64,000 nt of DNA from Zygnema cylindricum. Taxonomy: Eukaryota > Streptophyta > Zygnematophyceae > Zygnematales > Zygnemataceae. A model generated the notes under the pieces. The model saw only the letters and a list, made by a program, of their open reading frames with translations. It had not been told where the DNA came from and did not search any database. The stretch spans positions 248,001 to 312,000 of the forward strand of contig JBBHKE010002887.1 in assembly GCA_037447655.1 (NCBI GenBank), written 5' to 3'. The position numbers and the translations under genes are program-made. Shown here piece after piece: positions 11,690-25,122 of this stretch; the first letter of the stretch is position 1, and each line of letters opens with the position of its first letter.

Positions 11690-13400
11690 TGCACGAAATG
11701 GAATCCATGGAGGGGAAATGAAACAGGCGGCGGAGATTTCGCTTGCATCCTGTTGAAACAATTGAATATTTGCCAGAATGACGGCGCCAACGTCAAATCC
11801 CTCTAGATCAAAAACAATCGACTGGTTGTGATTCGTCCAAAACATATCTCTATTTTTGGGGACTGTCCGCATTTGGCGTTTCCTCGCCCCAAATATCACC
11901 AACGCCAAATGTTGTTATTTTATTCTATTTAATTCAATTAATTACTCTAATTTGTGATCTATTTGGCACATCAACCCCATATTAACATAAACATTCACTT
12001 TATTTTGTGTTTGACACCATTTTACGATAGACTTTTATATTATATGGGACATTATCACCTTAATAACATAAAATTTTACGCTAAATTAACCAAAACCATA
12101 AAATATCATCAATAGTCACTGTAACTGATTGCATGGAACTTAGTTGGAGGTGAAACCGTATATATCTAAGTTTACAGTTGTATGCCGGCGCGACATTTGA
12201 TTTAGTTACGCTCATTTACTGAGAAAAAATGATTTTTCACATGCGAATATGTTTGACGTTCACACTGTCGACCATGCGGTTGTTGGACGAATATGTGCGA
12301 ACGTCATTTTTTACGACCCGGATTGATCCCCTTTTTAGACCGCACATTCTCATGCGTCCACGGTTACTAAACATAATGAATTGTACTTTTTCACTTAAAA
12401 GGTACGATTTTGTACGGTCTGACACTGACCGTACACCACACTATTTAAACGACAACGTACTTTCGTTTTGTACGGTACTTGGAAAAAACCCCAAATGGCG
12501 TAAAGAAAAAAACAAATTAAGTTATGCTATTTGAGAATTTGGAAAAAAAAAAGCGGGGATGGAATTAGTATACATTACGCTAATAGTGATTGGCGGTGTA
12601 GTTTATGATTTCGGGCCAAAAAAAGCCGCGACAAAATTACTATTGTTAGCGCTAATAACGATGAGCGGTGTATTGTACACCGTGAATCGCTATTAGTGTT
12701 GATGTTTTTTTAGTCTTAAAACATATTTTATCCATACATTCGGATTGTGTATTTGACGGTTGCGATTGAAAGGTAAGGTTTTCAGCTTCCAAACGGCGGT
12801 TCAAATTGGAAATCGGACAAGTGTGTACGGAGAAATAAGTGGCGAAAAAATTGTTAACCGCACGTGTGATTGTCGAATAGAGATACACGGTGTAGTTTAT
12901 AATCATAGTTCAAAAGTAGGCGTTTTTATGGTAGGCCTTTGGTCGGTGCCTTTATCGTAAGTTGTGTTATGGGCTATTCAGGTGACCTTCTTAGATCGCT
13001 ACTTTGATCAGCCACCGTCCGATCATTCGAATCTGACGGTGAAAATAAAAACAATTGGTCCGAATGTTTTAATTGGTCCAATTTTTGGTCCGAATGTTTT
13101 AATTTGTCCGAATAGGTCCGAATACAATATGGGTCTTAAGGTCATATTGTATGTTTTTTCGTACAATAGGCATATTGTATGGGCCTACTTTCACCTACTT
13201 TTGAACTATGTTTATAATCTCAGGTCAAAAAGAAACTTCCTAGAAATAGAGTGATTGAGCCTAACAGGCGTAACAGCGATGGGCGGTGTAAAAACGAATG
13301 GAAAACTAAAAAACCGTGAAATGGTATCGGTAAGTAAAAAAAACGGTACATATCGATTATTGGGAACAGGTTACCGATACATAACACTAAAGTGTTTCAT
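11690..13400 (+). repeat. left copy of a composite repeat with MITE-like ends
   Basis: Blocks here recur in reverse complement at 35560-36650. They include GGTTGTGATTCGTC near 11830, a pair of inverted 11-mers (CATTTGGCGTT ... AACGCCAAATG) near 11870-11910, a TTCACAC...TCGACCA(T/C)GC segment near 12260 and the GGCGGTGTA ends near 12590 and 12690. AT-rich and GTACGG-rich text fills the spaces. No transposase frame is visible. Confidence 0.65.
12571..12705. repeat. cluster of GGCGGTGTA terminal-repeat motifs
   Basis: CGCTAATAGTGATTGGCGGTGTA at the left, GCTAATAACGATGAGCGGTGTA in the middle and the opposed TACACCGTGAATCGCTATTAG at the right resemble the terminal inverted repeats of the 200-bp element at 22954-23153. 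Two of them face each other with only TTG between. This looks like nested or abutting insertions of a small non-autonomous DNA element. Confidence 0.6.
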
Positions 13401-13650
13401 AACCGACGTTTGTACTTTATAATGGATGCATCACTATGAATTCACATGGAGATCTGAATTGACATGGAGATTCTTAAAAACAGGACACTTGCAGAGAAGG
13501 ATGTCAACGAGAACTTTTCGTGTGTCGGCTGGAGGGAGAGGTAGAGGGAGAGAGAAGGACACAGCCTGACGGTTGAAGAAGGTGCCTGATGCAAGAGGAT
13601 ATTTGGCACGGATATAGAGTTGTACGGTGGAGAAGAGACGGCTCACAAGG

Positions 13651-16129
13651 ATGCCAAAACCAGGACCAAAGCCCTATGAGTGTATTCGACGAGCGTGGCA
13701 TTCAGACAGCCATGGACCCCTTAGGTGTCAAGTGATGCAAAAGGCATTCAGGTTGGTTGTGCCTTAATCATAAAATCTTGAAATGAAGAAAGAAGAGGCA
13801 AAAAGGGGAGATTGTGTGAGAGAAAGCTCCTTTCTTTTTTGTCGTGTTAACATCAGATTGGTACCTTTAGATTATTAAACTTGATGTGTAAGAAACCGTT
13901 TCAGTTGCTTTTCCAAGACAATATGGATATCAATGGATGTGAAGGAAGGGTGGAACAGGATGGTTACTCGAATGCATAGACCAGAGACAACTCTGTCAGC
14001 TATATGGAGGGAGAAGATGACAAAAACCGTGATGCGAGTGGATGAGATTCTTTATTCCACTGCTCGTTCGCAGGTAGGGGCAGTTCCACTTTTTATTCCA
14101 TTTCCGTATTCCTAGTTATCCTCGAATTGCTGCTCAGGACAATATATAGGCTGTTGCAAGATGTTGGAAAAATGGTGATAGCCGCCTGTAAGTAATATTG
14201 TAGAATGTTTTTGTACCGCAATGAGCAATAACCACTTCCTATGTTTCTTAACAAATTGGGTAGCAATTGCGGATATTAAGTGGGGTTAGCAGTCGATGCA
14301 TGTAGCAGTCTATCTGATGGAGCGTGGAAACTTTGTGTTTAACGAACTTACTTATTTTTTTATTTTGCAATTCAATCATGCCTTTTATTTAAGTTTGAAT
14401 GTATTGCCCATGCAAATTGATAGTTTTGGATAATGACTGCATTGACTGTTTTGGATTGACTGTCTTGACTGTTTTGACTGTTTTATTATAGAGGCGCGTG
14501 AGGATTAGTGTTTTCAGGTTGATTTGTAATCACTGGAAACGATTAATTAGCTATATTATCGAATTCAAGGAAACGAGGAAACTTATGATATGGGAATGAA
14601 TTTTATAGCCTACATGCCAATGGTTATAAGTTGACTTTTAGTGCTGGTCATGAAAGAGCAGAGAATATGTGAGTAGATTGCAGGCTTGATTCTGAGAGGG
14701 AAGGCAACTGAATTGCGATAGTGGTTTAAGGTCCAGCGCCATCGTACAGAGTATTCGGTAATGTCAGGCATTCAGATCGATGGCAATTTTAGAAAAAACG
14801 CAGTTTGGTTAGCACTGAGTGGATGAAAGAGCATAGTGAATTAAGCTTGAACATTTGAGAGCTTACACTCAGCAGCATATCACCCTTCAGCATGTTGGCA
14901 GTCGATGCTGAAAACAATGCCGCTTGAGAGAAGTGGAAGCACATGGCGAAGTCGAGTTTCGTGTTAGTAGGGCTGAGAGAAAAAAAGATTTTGAAGCTGC
15001 TGTTTCATCTCATCTCTCAGTCCCTGTCAGTGGTTGCATGATCTTGCTCGCAGGCAGAGTATGAGGATCCGTCCACTCTCGCAAGTCGTTTGACTGATGC
15101 TGTGGACTCTATTGTAGCACGAAATGAAGAGGGAGAAGAACTTGAAGGGAGGAGATTGTTGCCTTGTGTCGAAGGTGAGAGAGTCTTGAAAATTCCTTGC
15201 CTGAGCAAGAATGCTGGAAGACTTGTCCAACCTGTACAATTTTGCAATAGCTGGTTAAGGGCCTCCGGGTGGTGAACGTTTAATATCACTAATAAACCTT
15301 TGTGTTTTTGGAAAGCTGTCTCTGTTCAATTTGGAGTCGTTCTTTGAGCTATTTGGCTTTTAGATCTCTGCATTTGACAGTCCTTGCTACAGCCCTTTTT
15401 GATTTTTTTTCAAGCAATAGCTGCAGTTCTTTGTGTATGGCAGCTGCTCTTACTATTGCTCAGCAACCTTTGGCTAGTCCCATCAACCGAAACAATCGTA
15501 CCTATGCCGCAAGCAGGAATAGCCTTAGAGAGATTCGACCCCGAGAACAAAGTCAAGGTAGTCGTCTCATGGCAGAACCAACTGGAGTGGACGAGTGGTT
15601 CGATAGAAATGGAGAAGGGGTTGAGCTTGGTTTCAAGACAGAAGGTCCACAACTCTGGCAAAGTGCAGCAGAAAGACCTTTACTTTGTGATTCGTTTGGG
15701 AATAGGGTTCAGACAAGATCCTATGGTCAACAAGGGGGAATGTTAAATCAACCGTCGAATGGATCACTGATTTTTCGAGGAGATCTGAATCAGCCTTCTG
15801 CTGGTCCATTGGGAGACCCTTTACTGCAAACTGTTTGGCCTCTCCAAAAACAATCGAGTAGACCGACTCCAACAGAAATAGCCTTTCTTTTGCCACTTTC
15901 TCTTCCTGGATCAAGTGACGCAGTTCAGGGAACTGGTCCTCGCAGGAGTAGCTCGAGAGAGGAGGCCACTTTGGGGGAATCCATGGATCCACAGCAATGT
16001 AATGTCTGGGAAGGAATTGGAAGAAAGGGAGGGAGCAAATGGGAGCTTTCACCTTGGCAAGGTCAAAGGTTAAAGGATTCTGAGGATCCACCGACAAAAA
16101 GAGCCCGCCAAGAACCAACTTGTCAATGA
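13651..16129 (+). CDS. conserved plant protein of unknown function (MPxPGPxPYEC family), four exons
   Basis: Exons 13651-13751, 13959-14073, 15054-15174 and 15444-16129 join in phase (2, 0, 1) to give 340 residues. The N-terminus MPKPGPKPYECIRRAWHS resembles a plant protein family I recall as uncharacterised. Further family-like blocks are W(R)EKM...VMRVDEILYS, SQAEYEDPSTL and LLPCVEAAL, and these fixed the splice sites. The family similarity ends around residue 125. The rest is low-complexity, polar and rich in Ser, Gln and Gly. A short basic cluster KRAR at residues 331-334 suggests, but does not prove, a nuclear protein. An overlapping second frame in exon 4 (15384-15746) is probably chance. 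No known catalytic motif is present. Introns are about 210, 980 and 270 bases. The nearest gene downstream, SWC2, is convergent. Confidence 0.75.
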
Positions 16130-19100
16130 CAGAATGCTTTCAAACAGGTACAGACATGAATTATTTCTTGTCATACTCGTTTGTAAAAGACATGTTTTTT
16201 GTTTCGTCGGCTCTCTATGTTTTTAGTAAAGCTTTTCTGCTCTATGAAAAGCGGATGTGATTTTGGAACAATTTTAACATCTGTTTTGACTATTTTAGTG
16301 TATCTGTTGTGTGTTTGCAGGTTTTTATACGATTCTTTGTGCAATATCCTCAAGTTGCACAGTTGGAAAGAAGTCGAAAGTAAAAATGTAGTGATCACTC
16401 TTTTGCTCCATGTTGAATGCTGCATAAGTTATCCCCTCTATGCTGCTCAAAACAACGAAAACATGCATCATAAGTGCCTATACATGGTCCTTTGTTTTAT
16501 GCGTCTTTCCAAGTTTTTTTGCCCTTTTTCCACATACATTCTGTTTCACTTTTTAATTGGAGTGGGTTGCTTGGCAGCAGGTGTTCTGAGTACACAAGCT
16601 CCTCCATGGGCAACTGCTGCAGGAAGTTACTTGGTTCACTAAATAGTTGTTTTTATGAAGGATGATTGTGTAAATTCCAGTTGACCATGCATTAGCAAGT
16701 AGACTCATTTTAGCAATTAGAGTTCCTTTTTTTAGTTGTCTTTTGATTTTTTGGTAGTGTGCGTTCAAACCATGTCTCAGTTCGACAAGCAACTGGAGGG
16801 CGACTGGCAAGTAGACTCATTTTTGTGATTAATCCAGGCGGGTTATCTGAAGGAGTGCATGTCAATGTTACCAGGCTCTATACTGGAGATTTCTTAATTT
16901 GTCAACGTTTTTATGGAAGTTTGGCAATCGCCGGTTTGTTTTAGGCAATGGCAGATAGGAAGAAAAAGGTGTTTTCTCTTTTAGTATGGATTATTGTGTT
17001 ACAAAAAAGTTAGATTGATACATTTCAGGACCACAAATATGGTACACTCCTCTGATAGGTAGAGGCAAATTTTCTCAAACATGAGTGGCACTCCTTAGGT
17101 TTAGAGATATTAGGATTGGTGTGTTTATTGCTCTAGTACAGAAACTGTTTGGTTGGCCCATAGTTCTTTGTCGTTTGTCTCAACTTAACTAGCTAGACCT
17201 TTGTATTCATCTACACATTCTCAGAGATACCCCCTAATAGATGAGGCGACATCATCTTGAAAATTTTGGATATGCAATTTTTGAAATTACTGGTTATGTA
17301 ACATGTTGGGAGATTTGTGTCATAGCATGATGAAATTCATGGTTTCACAAAATTTTGAAGCCAATGGTTTGACTATTTTTTAATTTGGTAGCCAGCTATC
17401 TGTGCAGTAATGTGTACAGGAAGTGGACTTCCATCCTATGTTCTAATAGCATTCATGAAAATCATGTCTAAAAGGCGGAGGTTCAATAGAAGAGGAAATC
17501 TAATCACAACTTGAGCTGAAAAACAGTTCAAGGGATGCAAATGCAAGCAACATTCAAAAAAAAAAAATCTGTGAAAATCATAGCTGGATGGTTCCAAACG
17601 TTATTCGCAACATACCTGGGTATTAGCTAGAAGTTTGTCTTCTGTTGTCAAAATACTGTAGACCGCACCGACCATGGAAAAGACCTATAGATGTGTGTTG
17701 ATTCTGTCTGTTTCAAGATTGCAAACATTATCTTGTAAGGCACAGGATACTTACAATATCACCGTTTGTCCTTAGTTAGAGGACACCAAAGTGTAGGACA
17801 ATGATCCAATTACGGAATTGAGACTATGCTGCACTTGGGACAGTGGAAGAAAACATTTCAGTACATGATAGAGGCATGAATTGAGTGCTATATCTGCATC
17901 GTTTCCCACTCGTTTGAGGCAGGTATGTGGCTGCTGATCCAGACAGGTTTGATCCATGCATCTCAATATATTTTCATATCTACCGGCTTTACCCAGACGG
18001 AATTTACATGTGTTCTATTTTTTTTTTGTATTATTTGCTATTGTTATGACCATGACATTTCTAGGGCAAATAGCGTATAAATGCAAGGTATCAGAGCAAT
18101 CGAAAGTAAGCAATTAACATCAAGAATGTATGAACACAAAACAAATAAAACTTTTTGGAACGGAAAGTTTGAGCTGGAAATATCAGCCTCAAAACAAGGA
18201 TAGCAAGGACAAAAAAGACACTAATGGGCGTCATTACCCCTGTTTCATACTTGTGAGTGAAATCTATTGACATTTCAAGTGAGATGGAAGTAACATTATG
18301 AACTTCATCATGACACATTTGTCATTGACAACATGTCAAAAAGTGAATATCCAACAAAATTTTCTCGAAATGCAGGTTGGACAATCTTGTGCAAAACACA
18401 CTATATACAGAAAACTTAACCAGCAAAATATTCCGTGGGGTCTTAGATTGCTCCAGTGCAATCTACGAAAAAAATAACATAATTTCCGGCCCATAAATTT
18501 AGTGCCTAAATCTATTCCTGAAGTGTGGAGCTCCTTCTGCCCAGTCGGTTTTCCATCTCAACAATCTTAGAACCAAAATTGCGAAAGGATGCAGGTCGTG
18601 TTAACTACAACTCCTTATAGTCATGTACCAAGTCGTTACATTAGCAACTAACATCATATGTATTTTGCTTATCCTGAGACAATAAAGAAGTCGAAAGATA
18701 AACGCTAGAAAAACCCCTGGTAAATGGTGTTACTGCACACTCCCTGACAGGTTTTCCCCTGCATTCATTGGCATATTGAAAGTCCTCTTAAAAACGACCA
18801 CATCTCATCTAACGGCACATACCCCAGCTGCATCATAAACAAGTAGACAATCGTGTAAAAACCATATTGGGCGTAAGAATTTGGTGTTCATCACTACATT
18901 TACATGCCTTCTACCTGCAAGAGCTCAGATTTCATATGGATCCCCCGGTTACGGTTCTACTTCCACATAAAACATGCATCCCAAATCATTTGTACAGTCA
19001 AACGTCACATATTTCCATTCCATTATACAGCCAGATTTTCTAAGAGGTTAATGTCCACAGCCTCAAACTCAACAAGAAACTGAACTTTTTCTTAAGTAAC

Positions 19101-19848
19101 AACTTCAGAGTTCGAACCTGAATAAATGAACAAATGTCTGAGCAGAGCATTACAACCTGGTTGCATGGCTCAACCTGGTTGTTCAGTACTGTAGCTTTCA
19201 TTGTAAATACGGTTACGAGTTGCCATACTTTAAAGTAACGATAATACAGTGATACTTATCACAAGCCCACATGGTGCCATCATGACCATCAGTTTAAAAT
19301 TGCTGTGCCTTTAAATCTACTTTCTTTTAATGAGTCAGATTTGGCTGTAAGTGTTTAAGGTATCATGATTTTTTGAGATAGCTAGATGTGTGTACATTTG
19401 GACTATTTAAACTTTCATGCATGTCTATTGCCCGGATTTGAGCTTTCATTTGACAACAATACTGAATCCAGTGGAGCAGCCAGGCTCATTATTTTCAGTT
19501 CGAGGGGATCGTCATTACAGCATCTTCTCCCAACACATACCTGACTAGAGATGCTTCCATTTCCAAACAACATATATACAGCCTCGGTGTAGCCCTCCAA
19601 AATTGAAAAGATCAAAATTGCTTTCCCTGCAACTTTTTCTTTTGACGACTCCACTACCGTTCCCTCACATACGGAAATCTCCCGCCCCTCGCATCCTTCC
19701 TTGCACTGCTGTGCCAGAAATGCTCCCTGACTTATCTCGCCCAAATTTCCCTCTTCGTTTTGGGACAAAATCTGAAGCCATATCTGAGTGCACGTTCTCG
19801 CCACTCAACCTTAACCATCTCATTCCCCAATCCAGATAACATCGGAGG
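16130..19848. other. 3' region between two convergent genes, no further gene recognised
   Basis: This should contain the 3' UTRs of the upstream gene and of SWC2. A possible splice donor (AAACAG|GTACAG) sits just after the stop codon at about 16146, so the upstream transcript may carry a 3' UTR intron. Open frames at 19415-19950 overlap the expected 3' end of SWC2, but I could not connect them in phase. Nothing else was recognised. Confidence 0.5.
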
Positions 19849-22800
19849 TCAGCTGCAGTGTTTATCCAAAAAAAAGCAAAAGAAAAACATCCTTGGGATT
19901 TCACGAATTTCAGTATGTTGCAGCTACACCAACTATTTTCACCCATTACCTTTCCCGGATAATGTGGAACGCCTCCTTAGTTGCATAAGGTAAACCTGTT
20001 AGTGGGTCGCGATACCTTCAAGCCCCAACATTTTCCCAATGTCTTTCATTTTAGGTAGGCTTGTCAGTATCATTGATTATCCCATTTATATCCACATCTT
20101 TGTACCGATCATTGATTTCAATACCTACAATCTACTTGGCCTTGATGCTCTGTTAACCAACATTGAGGCGTTTTTTTGTTCATCACCTACACTAAGGTGA
20201 ATTGGTCCTTAGAGCACTTATGTAACTTTGCCTGGACATCTGTGGCCTCTGACTAACCACACCCACGTCCATACTTCTGAGCTACAAGAATTGAAAGAGG
20301 AAAGTAACAGCTTCAAAATGAAGCTTACTTTGCAGGGAGGCCAGTGACAGCACAGAGAGTCCTCCTCGGATCTGCATGCCCCACAAGATTGGAAGACAGA
20401 AGATTTATGTCAAAAGGTTAAAATATTGCAATTAAGTTTTAGATTAAATTCAAATAAAACTAGGTAAGGGCTTGACGTTAAGAGACAATTACGATGAAAT
20501 GAATAACCAAGCTCTACCAGGTTGTGTGTGAGTGGATGTTGAATACGAGTAAGCGGTAGAGGTGGTAGTCATACATGGGGGCGCCTTGCTGTTGATTGCC
20601 TCCGGAACTTCTGATGTGCAAGTGAACGACAAAATATTGAGACCTGCAAGCATTAATCCCAAGACTTACAATCCTCATTTTTATTCATGCATCCAACAAA
20701 CTAAACTGTTATCTGGTTGGTAACAAAAACTCTTGGTTAAGCTTTTTTAAATGCAAATCACCCTTGCATTTCCCAGAGAATTACTGGCTTTACTAGTAAC
20801 CTCACATATTTTTTCATCGAAATTGCCATTTTTTCCGAACATGTGGAGTCTACTTCAATTTTGAAACACCGGAATAAAATGACTGAGATTACTTGTAAAT
20901 CCTCAATTCAAAAATAACGCCCATTAATGCCCACCATAATCTTCTAATGCTGTGGAATCACCCGTCAGCCCATGATTTACAGCCGATAACTTCCCTTAAA
21001 ACAGTGTACTAACCAGTTTTAGAGTGAAATCGGACCACTGGACCTTCATAAACCTCCTTTTGAATGATTGCTTTACGCTTTACTTCCTCCTCCTTTGCAA
21101 GCATCAATTCCAGGGATTGGCGGTTGAGCACCTCTGTAGAGAGCAAGTTCACATTTTTCCAAAACATTTACTAAGCCACAAACCTTGCACAAGAAAACAC
21201 AACACATCACATATTCTAAAATCCCTGCAAACTGGTAAGTCTTAGTCAGAAAATATCCTACCCTATCAGATTGGAGGGAGCTTTCAACGCAAAAAAGCAG
21301 GCCTTTGACAAGCAATAACCTCTACTTTTTAACTAACAATCTGTAGTATTTTAAGTCAGCAAAGGTAACGAAAATAAATAGGTGCGGCAAACTAATTAAA
21401 CAGCTTGGTATTTTATTCGCCCTTCAACATTTTAAGAACGTGGCCTGTAATTGTGTTCAAACACATAAAAAACCTTACATAGTAATCGATCGATATCAGC
21501 GTAAAAACTTCTATCGACGAGGATGTGTGTCTGGCAAGTCAGATTAATGTCAGCACACATGCACCACTTGCCTTAGAAAGGTGATAGGAGAGTCTTACGG
21601 TGTTTTGCAGCTTCGGGTACAAAAGCACCGAATGACACTAACAAAGGTACTTAGCTTTGACGCAACAAAACTAAATTGCAAAAGCTCACGATAAAGAATG
21701 CGCATCTCTTGTTCACGAATCCCAGTTGGACTTTGTTCATACACTGAAAGTAACCATGACCAAGAAATAACTCTAAGCGTGTCATGTATTACGATTTCAG
21801 CAAACAGACTAGGGGTCTTGATAAAATAATTATCCTAGTGACAAAAGAAAGGCTCTTTTCACCTGTTTGTGCCGCTTCCAACAGCATTTCCTCCTGCGTC
21901 CACCTGCGTTCTTCTTCGCGGCGTTTCTTCACTACCTGACAATGATAAGAACAGATGTACACAATGCGATTCTTACTCCTCAAGTTGTGATGCCCTTCTT
22001 TCAAAGTACTGCAAGACAGCCGTTTGGGGACCAAACGAGAATAAAAATATCCTTGATCCTAACTTTGCTGTTAGGTGACAACAAACACTGAAAGCAAATG
22101 ATCAGCAAACTTTTTTAATAACAAAAGAAGCACAATCCCGCAATGAAGTTTAGCACCTTCGGAGTCTGTGCTGCTCTGACGGCCTCACGCTCAATGGCCT
22201 TCACAACCACAGCTGTTCTGGTAGACTTCCTCCGTTCATTTTGCCCTGCCGTGTCCCCCTCCATTGACCCCCCTAGTTGCACTATTTCTATCTGTCTCTT
22301 AGACTTCTTTGTAGACTTCCTTGGGCTTGTGTCTTGACCATCAGCAGCTGCCTCCACTGCTTCCTCCAAAACAGTCAGGTTTCTTGCAGCCTTTGGAAGT
22401 TTTGACTTTTTAACAGTCTTCTTGATTCCTGGTGGCAGTTTTTTCTTTTGCTTTGGCCTGCCCAGGAATCAAACAGCGCCATGGTGATTTTTGGGTTACA
22501 TGGAGCTGAAGTGAATTGCAAATGCGGACTTAGAATTTAAGATTATGAAAGGTCGTCACTATGTTTCAGCAACCCAAGTTCCAAAAAAATGGATCAATGC
22601 ACGGCCTTCAAACTGATGTGATGCTACCTTTTTTCTTCCTCTCCGGTTTCCCCCTCGGACACCACCTCCTACATCACATCAACAAGACATTTGAACATAT
22701 GTCAAACATAGTCACATGCAATCCTGCCCATTTACACCCATTTTGAAATCAAGATTTTTTCTTCCCTTGCACCTTCTCATAAAATTTAAAAAGCTTTCCC

Positions 22801-25122
22801 AAACTAAACCTACTTATGCCCCAGGTGTCTTCTTAATTTGTCACTTGAGCAGGAAGAGACTGCAATCAGGGCACCCTACCTCAGGAAGTTATTTTGTCAT
22901 CACACATCTGAGAGTGCCTAATTCATTAAGGGACATCCTGATACTTGTCATCACTACACTGCCAATCGTTATTAGAGTTAATAACACTAATTCGGTCGAG
23001 ACTTTTTTTGGCCAAAAATCACAAAATAATGTTAACAACACAATTTAGTGGACTACAATCTGCTACGTCCCTTTGCACTAAATTAGTATTATTGATTATA
23101 ATTTTGCATTAACACTAATAAATCCTTAACGATAATAATAATGGGCGGTGTAGCATCTCTTTTACTTAGCCAGCTATCCTTCAACACTTCTCACCTCCTC
23201 ATCGAAGTCGCTGTCAAATATATCTTCAACCTCCCCTTCCTCTTCGTACTCTTGGTCCTCCACTGCCTGCGATTCCCCCCGCATAATTAGCCTCATGAGT
23301 ACATGAATTATGCCTGCAAGATTAATTTGCCCTTTTCCCGTACAGCAGGACAAAGACTGGCAGCAAATTTGAATGTTCTAAAATAACGTTTGACTATTGA
23401 AATACATTTTTTTATTACATATATAACCTTTTAAAGCGAGGACAAATTGTTGACGCATACAGTACAACAGGCACAACGGCAAAGACATGCTGATCCCAGC
23501 TAAGATGGCAACTTGGTTAAGGTTACAAGAAATAAAAGGCCAGATTTCCACTGAGCTTTGCGTGTAATGCGCGAAAAACAATCAGCGCTGCACCACGCTT
23601 TCACCTCATTAATATGCACCCATAAGAAGCATGCCATGACTTCCATCGTTAACCATCCCTTCATGAAAGACCTTTCTATGTGCCCTTGAACGCATTAAAC
23701 ATGCTCTGATCACATGGTTGGCTATGAATACCATAGCCTCAAGTAACACCATAACCTATCCACAACTGCCCTATCGTTTTTTTTAACCCGGTAGTCACTG
23801 CCCTCATAGGCAATTAATGCCACAATCTTTCATCTCACGCCGCATCAGCATACAGATATCCAACTTGAAAACATCATCATGCACGACTATTGAAGTCCAT
23901 GTGCGGCTATGTCGAAACTACCAGCAGCACAATGCAATTCCTCATTTCCCCATCTGGTGTGTGGTCAGCAGACGGCCATCAAGAAGTGAACAGTGCTTGG
24001 AATGGATGTCGTTCAGCCAGATTGCCCATGATGTCTCTTCAGTGTTCCGCGTTGGTGTTATCATTTAAGAACCTCACATCTAAGCTTATGATAATAGTTG
24101 CTGTGCACAAAACTGTTTTCATGGTCTCACTCCATGTGCAGCCGACTGCCGGCATTAGCTTATAACTTCAACATGAAACCAGAGAATGGACAAATACATC
24201 CCGGCTATAGATACCTCTTGAAAGGCCTCCTGATTCCAAAACTGGTCATCAGCCTCTAATTCATCATCAAGAAGCCTTGTCATCCTGCACATACCAGGTT
24301 TCAGAGAGTACTTTTAATTCGTTAGAAAGTTAGTCCGCCATTTGAGTTGTACAACCTCCCGCTTGTAGCTTAAATTCCACTTTCTAATTGAACCTTCATC
24401 CCATACAAGTATATAAGTTCAAATATAGGCATAGATCTTTGACGAAATTCAAACAATATTTTCTGACTCAATTTATTGACCCAAGGAGTGTGGAAGTAAT
24501 TTGTACTTTAGCCTTCAGTTTTGCAAAACATACTCTATTCATTTGTTCCAAATATGATTTTGATCAAGAACATGGAGTTGACATTTTGGTTTGTTTGTGT
24601 TTAAGGTGTGGACTCAAGCAAAGCATATTTAAAAGTCTTATATGGAAAAAAAAGCAGGAAGAAAGAAATGGCCTTCAAATCAGCAAAACATAATTATACA
24701 GCAAAAGTATTCATTGGTCTTCTAAAACAACTTGGCACGGACCTTCTTTTCTATTACTACATGCATATCTACAAAGCAAGATGTGAAAACAGTAATGTTA
24801 ACAGTTTAGTATTACTGAAATGTTTCATCATCCAAAAGAATGGGTGATAAAAAACAAAAGGCACAAGAAAACGTAATATGTTTAAAGTGCGGGGTGTAAA
24901 GGATTGCATGAACATGTCATGTAGAGGGTCCCAACTTTACAACTCCATGCTAAAAAAAAATATCTTCCTTCATATTGAGCAGTTCCCTCATTATTTTGAC
25001 GTTCAATAATGCAACATTAACCAAGGTTACAAAAAGGTATTATAAGACAGAAGGTAATCGGTCACTAACCGTTTTCCTCTTGTCTCACGACGAGGCAGAG
25101 CTATTCCATGTGTTTCCGCCAT
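19849..25122 (-). CDS. SWC2: SWC2 / YL1 (VPS72-like) subunit of the SWR1 chromatin-remodelling complex
   Basis: SWC2/YL1 binds H2A.Z-H2B dimers and helps the SWR1 complex place H2A.Z in chromatin. Exons (minus strand): 25070-25122, 24215-24284, 23195-23266, 22628-22668, 22157-22457, 21863-21935, 21014-21133, 20518-20643, 20329-20371, 19950-20015, then a splice to 19852. All phases agree, giving 322 residues. Start ATG at 25122 has an upstream in-frame TAG. Family blocks are MTRLLDDELEADDQFWNQEAF, an acidic stretch ending FDSDFDEE (about residue 63), a Lys-rich region, RKSTRTAVVV (near residue 160), TQEEMLLEAAQT, a KEEEVKRKAI block and a YL1_C-type end (LCAVTGLPAKYRDPLTGLPYATKEAFHIIRE, residues ~289-321). 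The clearest acceptor for the last exon (CACTGCAG at 19853) gives an immediate TGA, so the Lys/Ser-rich tail of other plants appears to be missing or on an exon I cannot place. A MITE lies in the third intron. Confidence 0.85.
22954..23153. mobile_element. 200-bp MITE-like element in an SWC2 intron
   Basis: The ends are inverted: CTACACTGCCAATCGTTATTAG at the left and its near reverse complement, ending ATGGGCGGTGTAG, at the right. The flanks read CATCA and CATCT, possibly a target duplication with one mismatch. There is no coding frame. The same end motif occurs at 12571-12705, 13268-13290 and 35797-35840. Confidence 0.75.

Noticed and set aside
9466-11908. Long Pro/Ser/Leu-rich open frames on the minus strand (up to ~300 codons)
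   Set aside because: They follow from the purine-rich low-complexity tract, overlap each other in several frames and have no domain or codon signal of a real protein.
15384-15746. Second open frame over exon 4 of the plant-conserved gene
   Set aside because: The other frame joins exon 3 in phase and continues the family block LLPCVEAAL; this one does not.
21590-21780. An additional SWC2 exon between 21135 and 21862
   Set aside because: Exons 21863-21935 and 21014-21133 join in phase and are contiguous in the family alignment, so no exon is needed.
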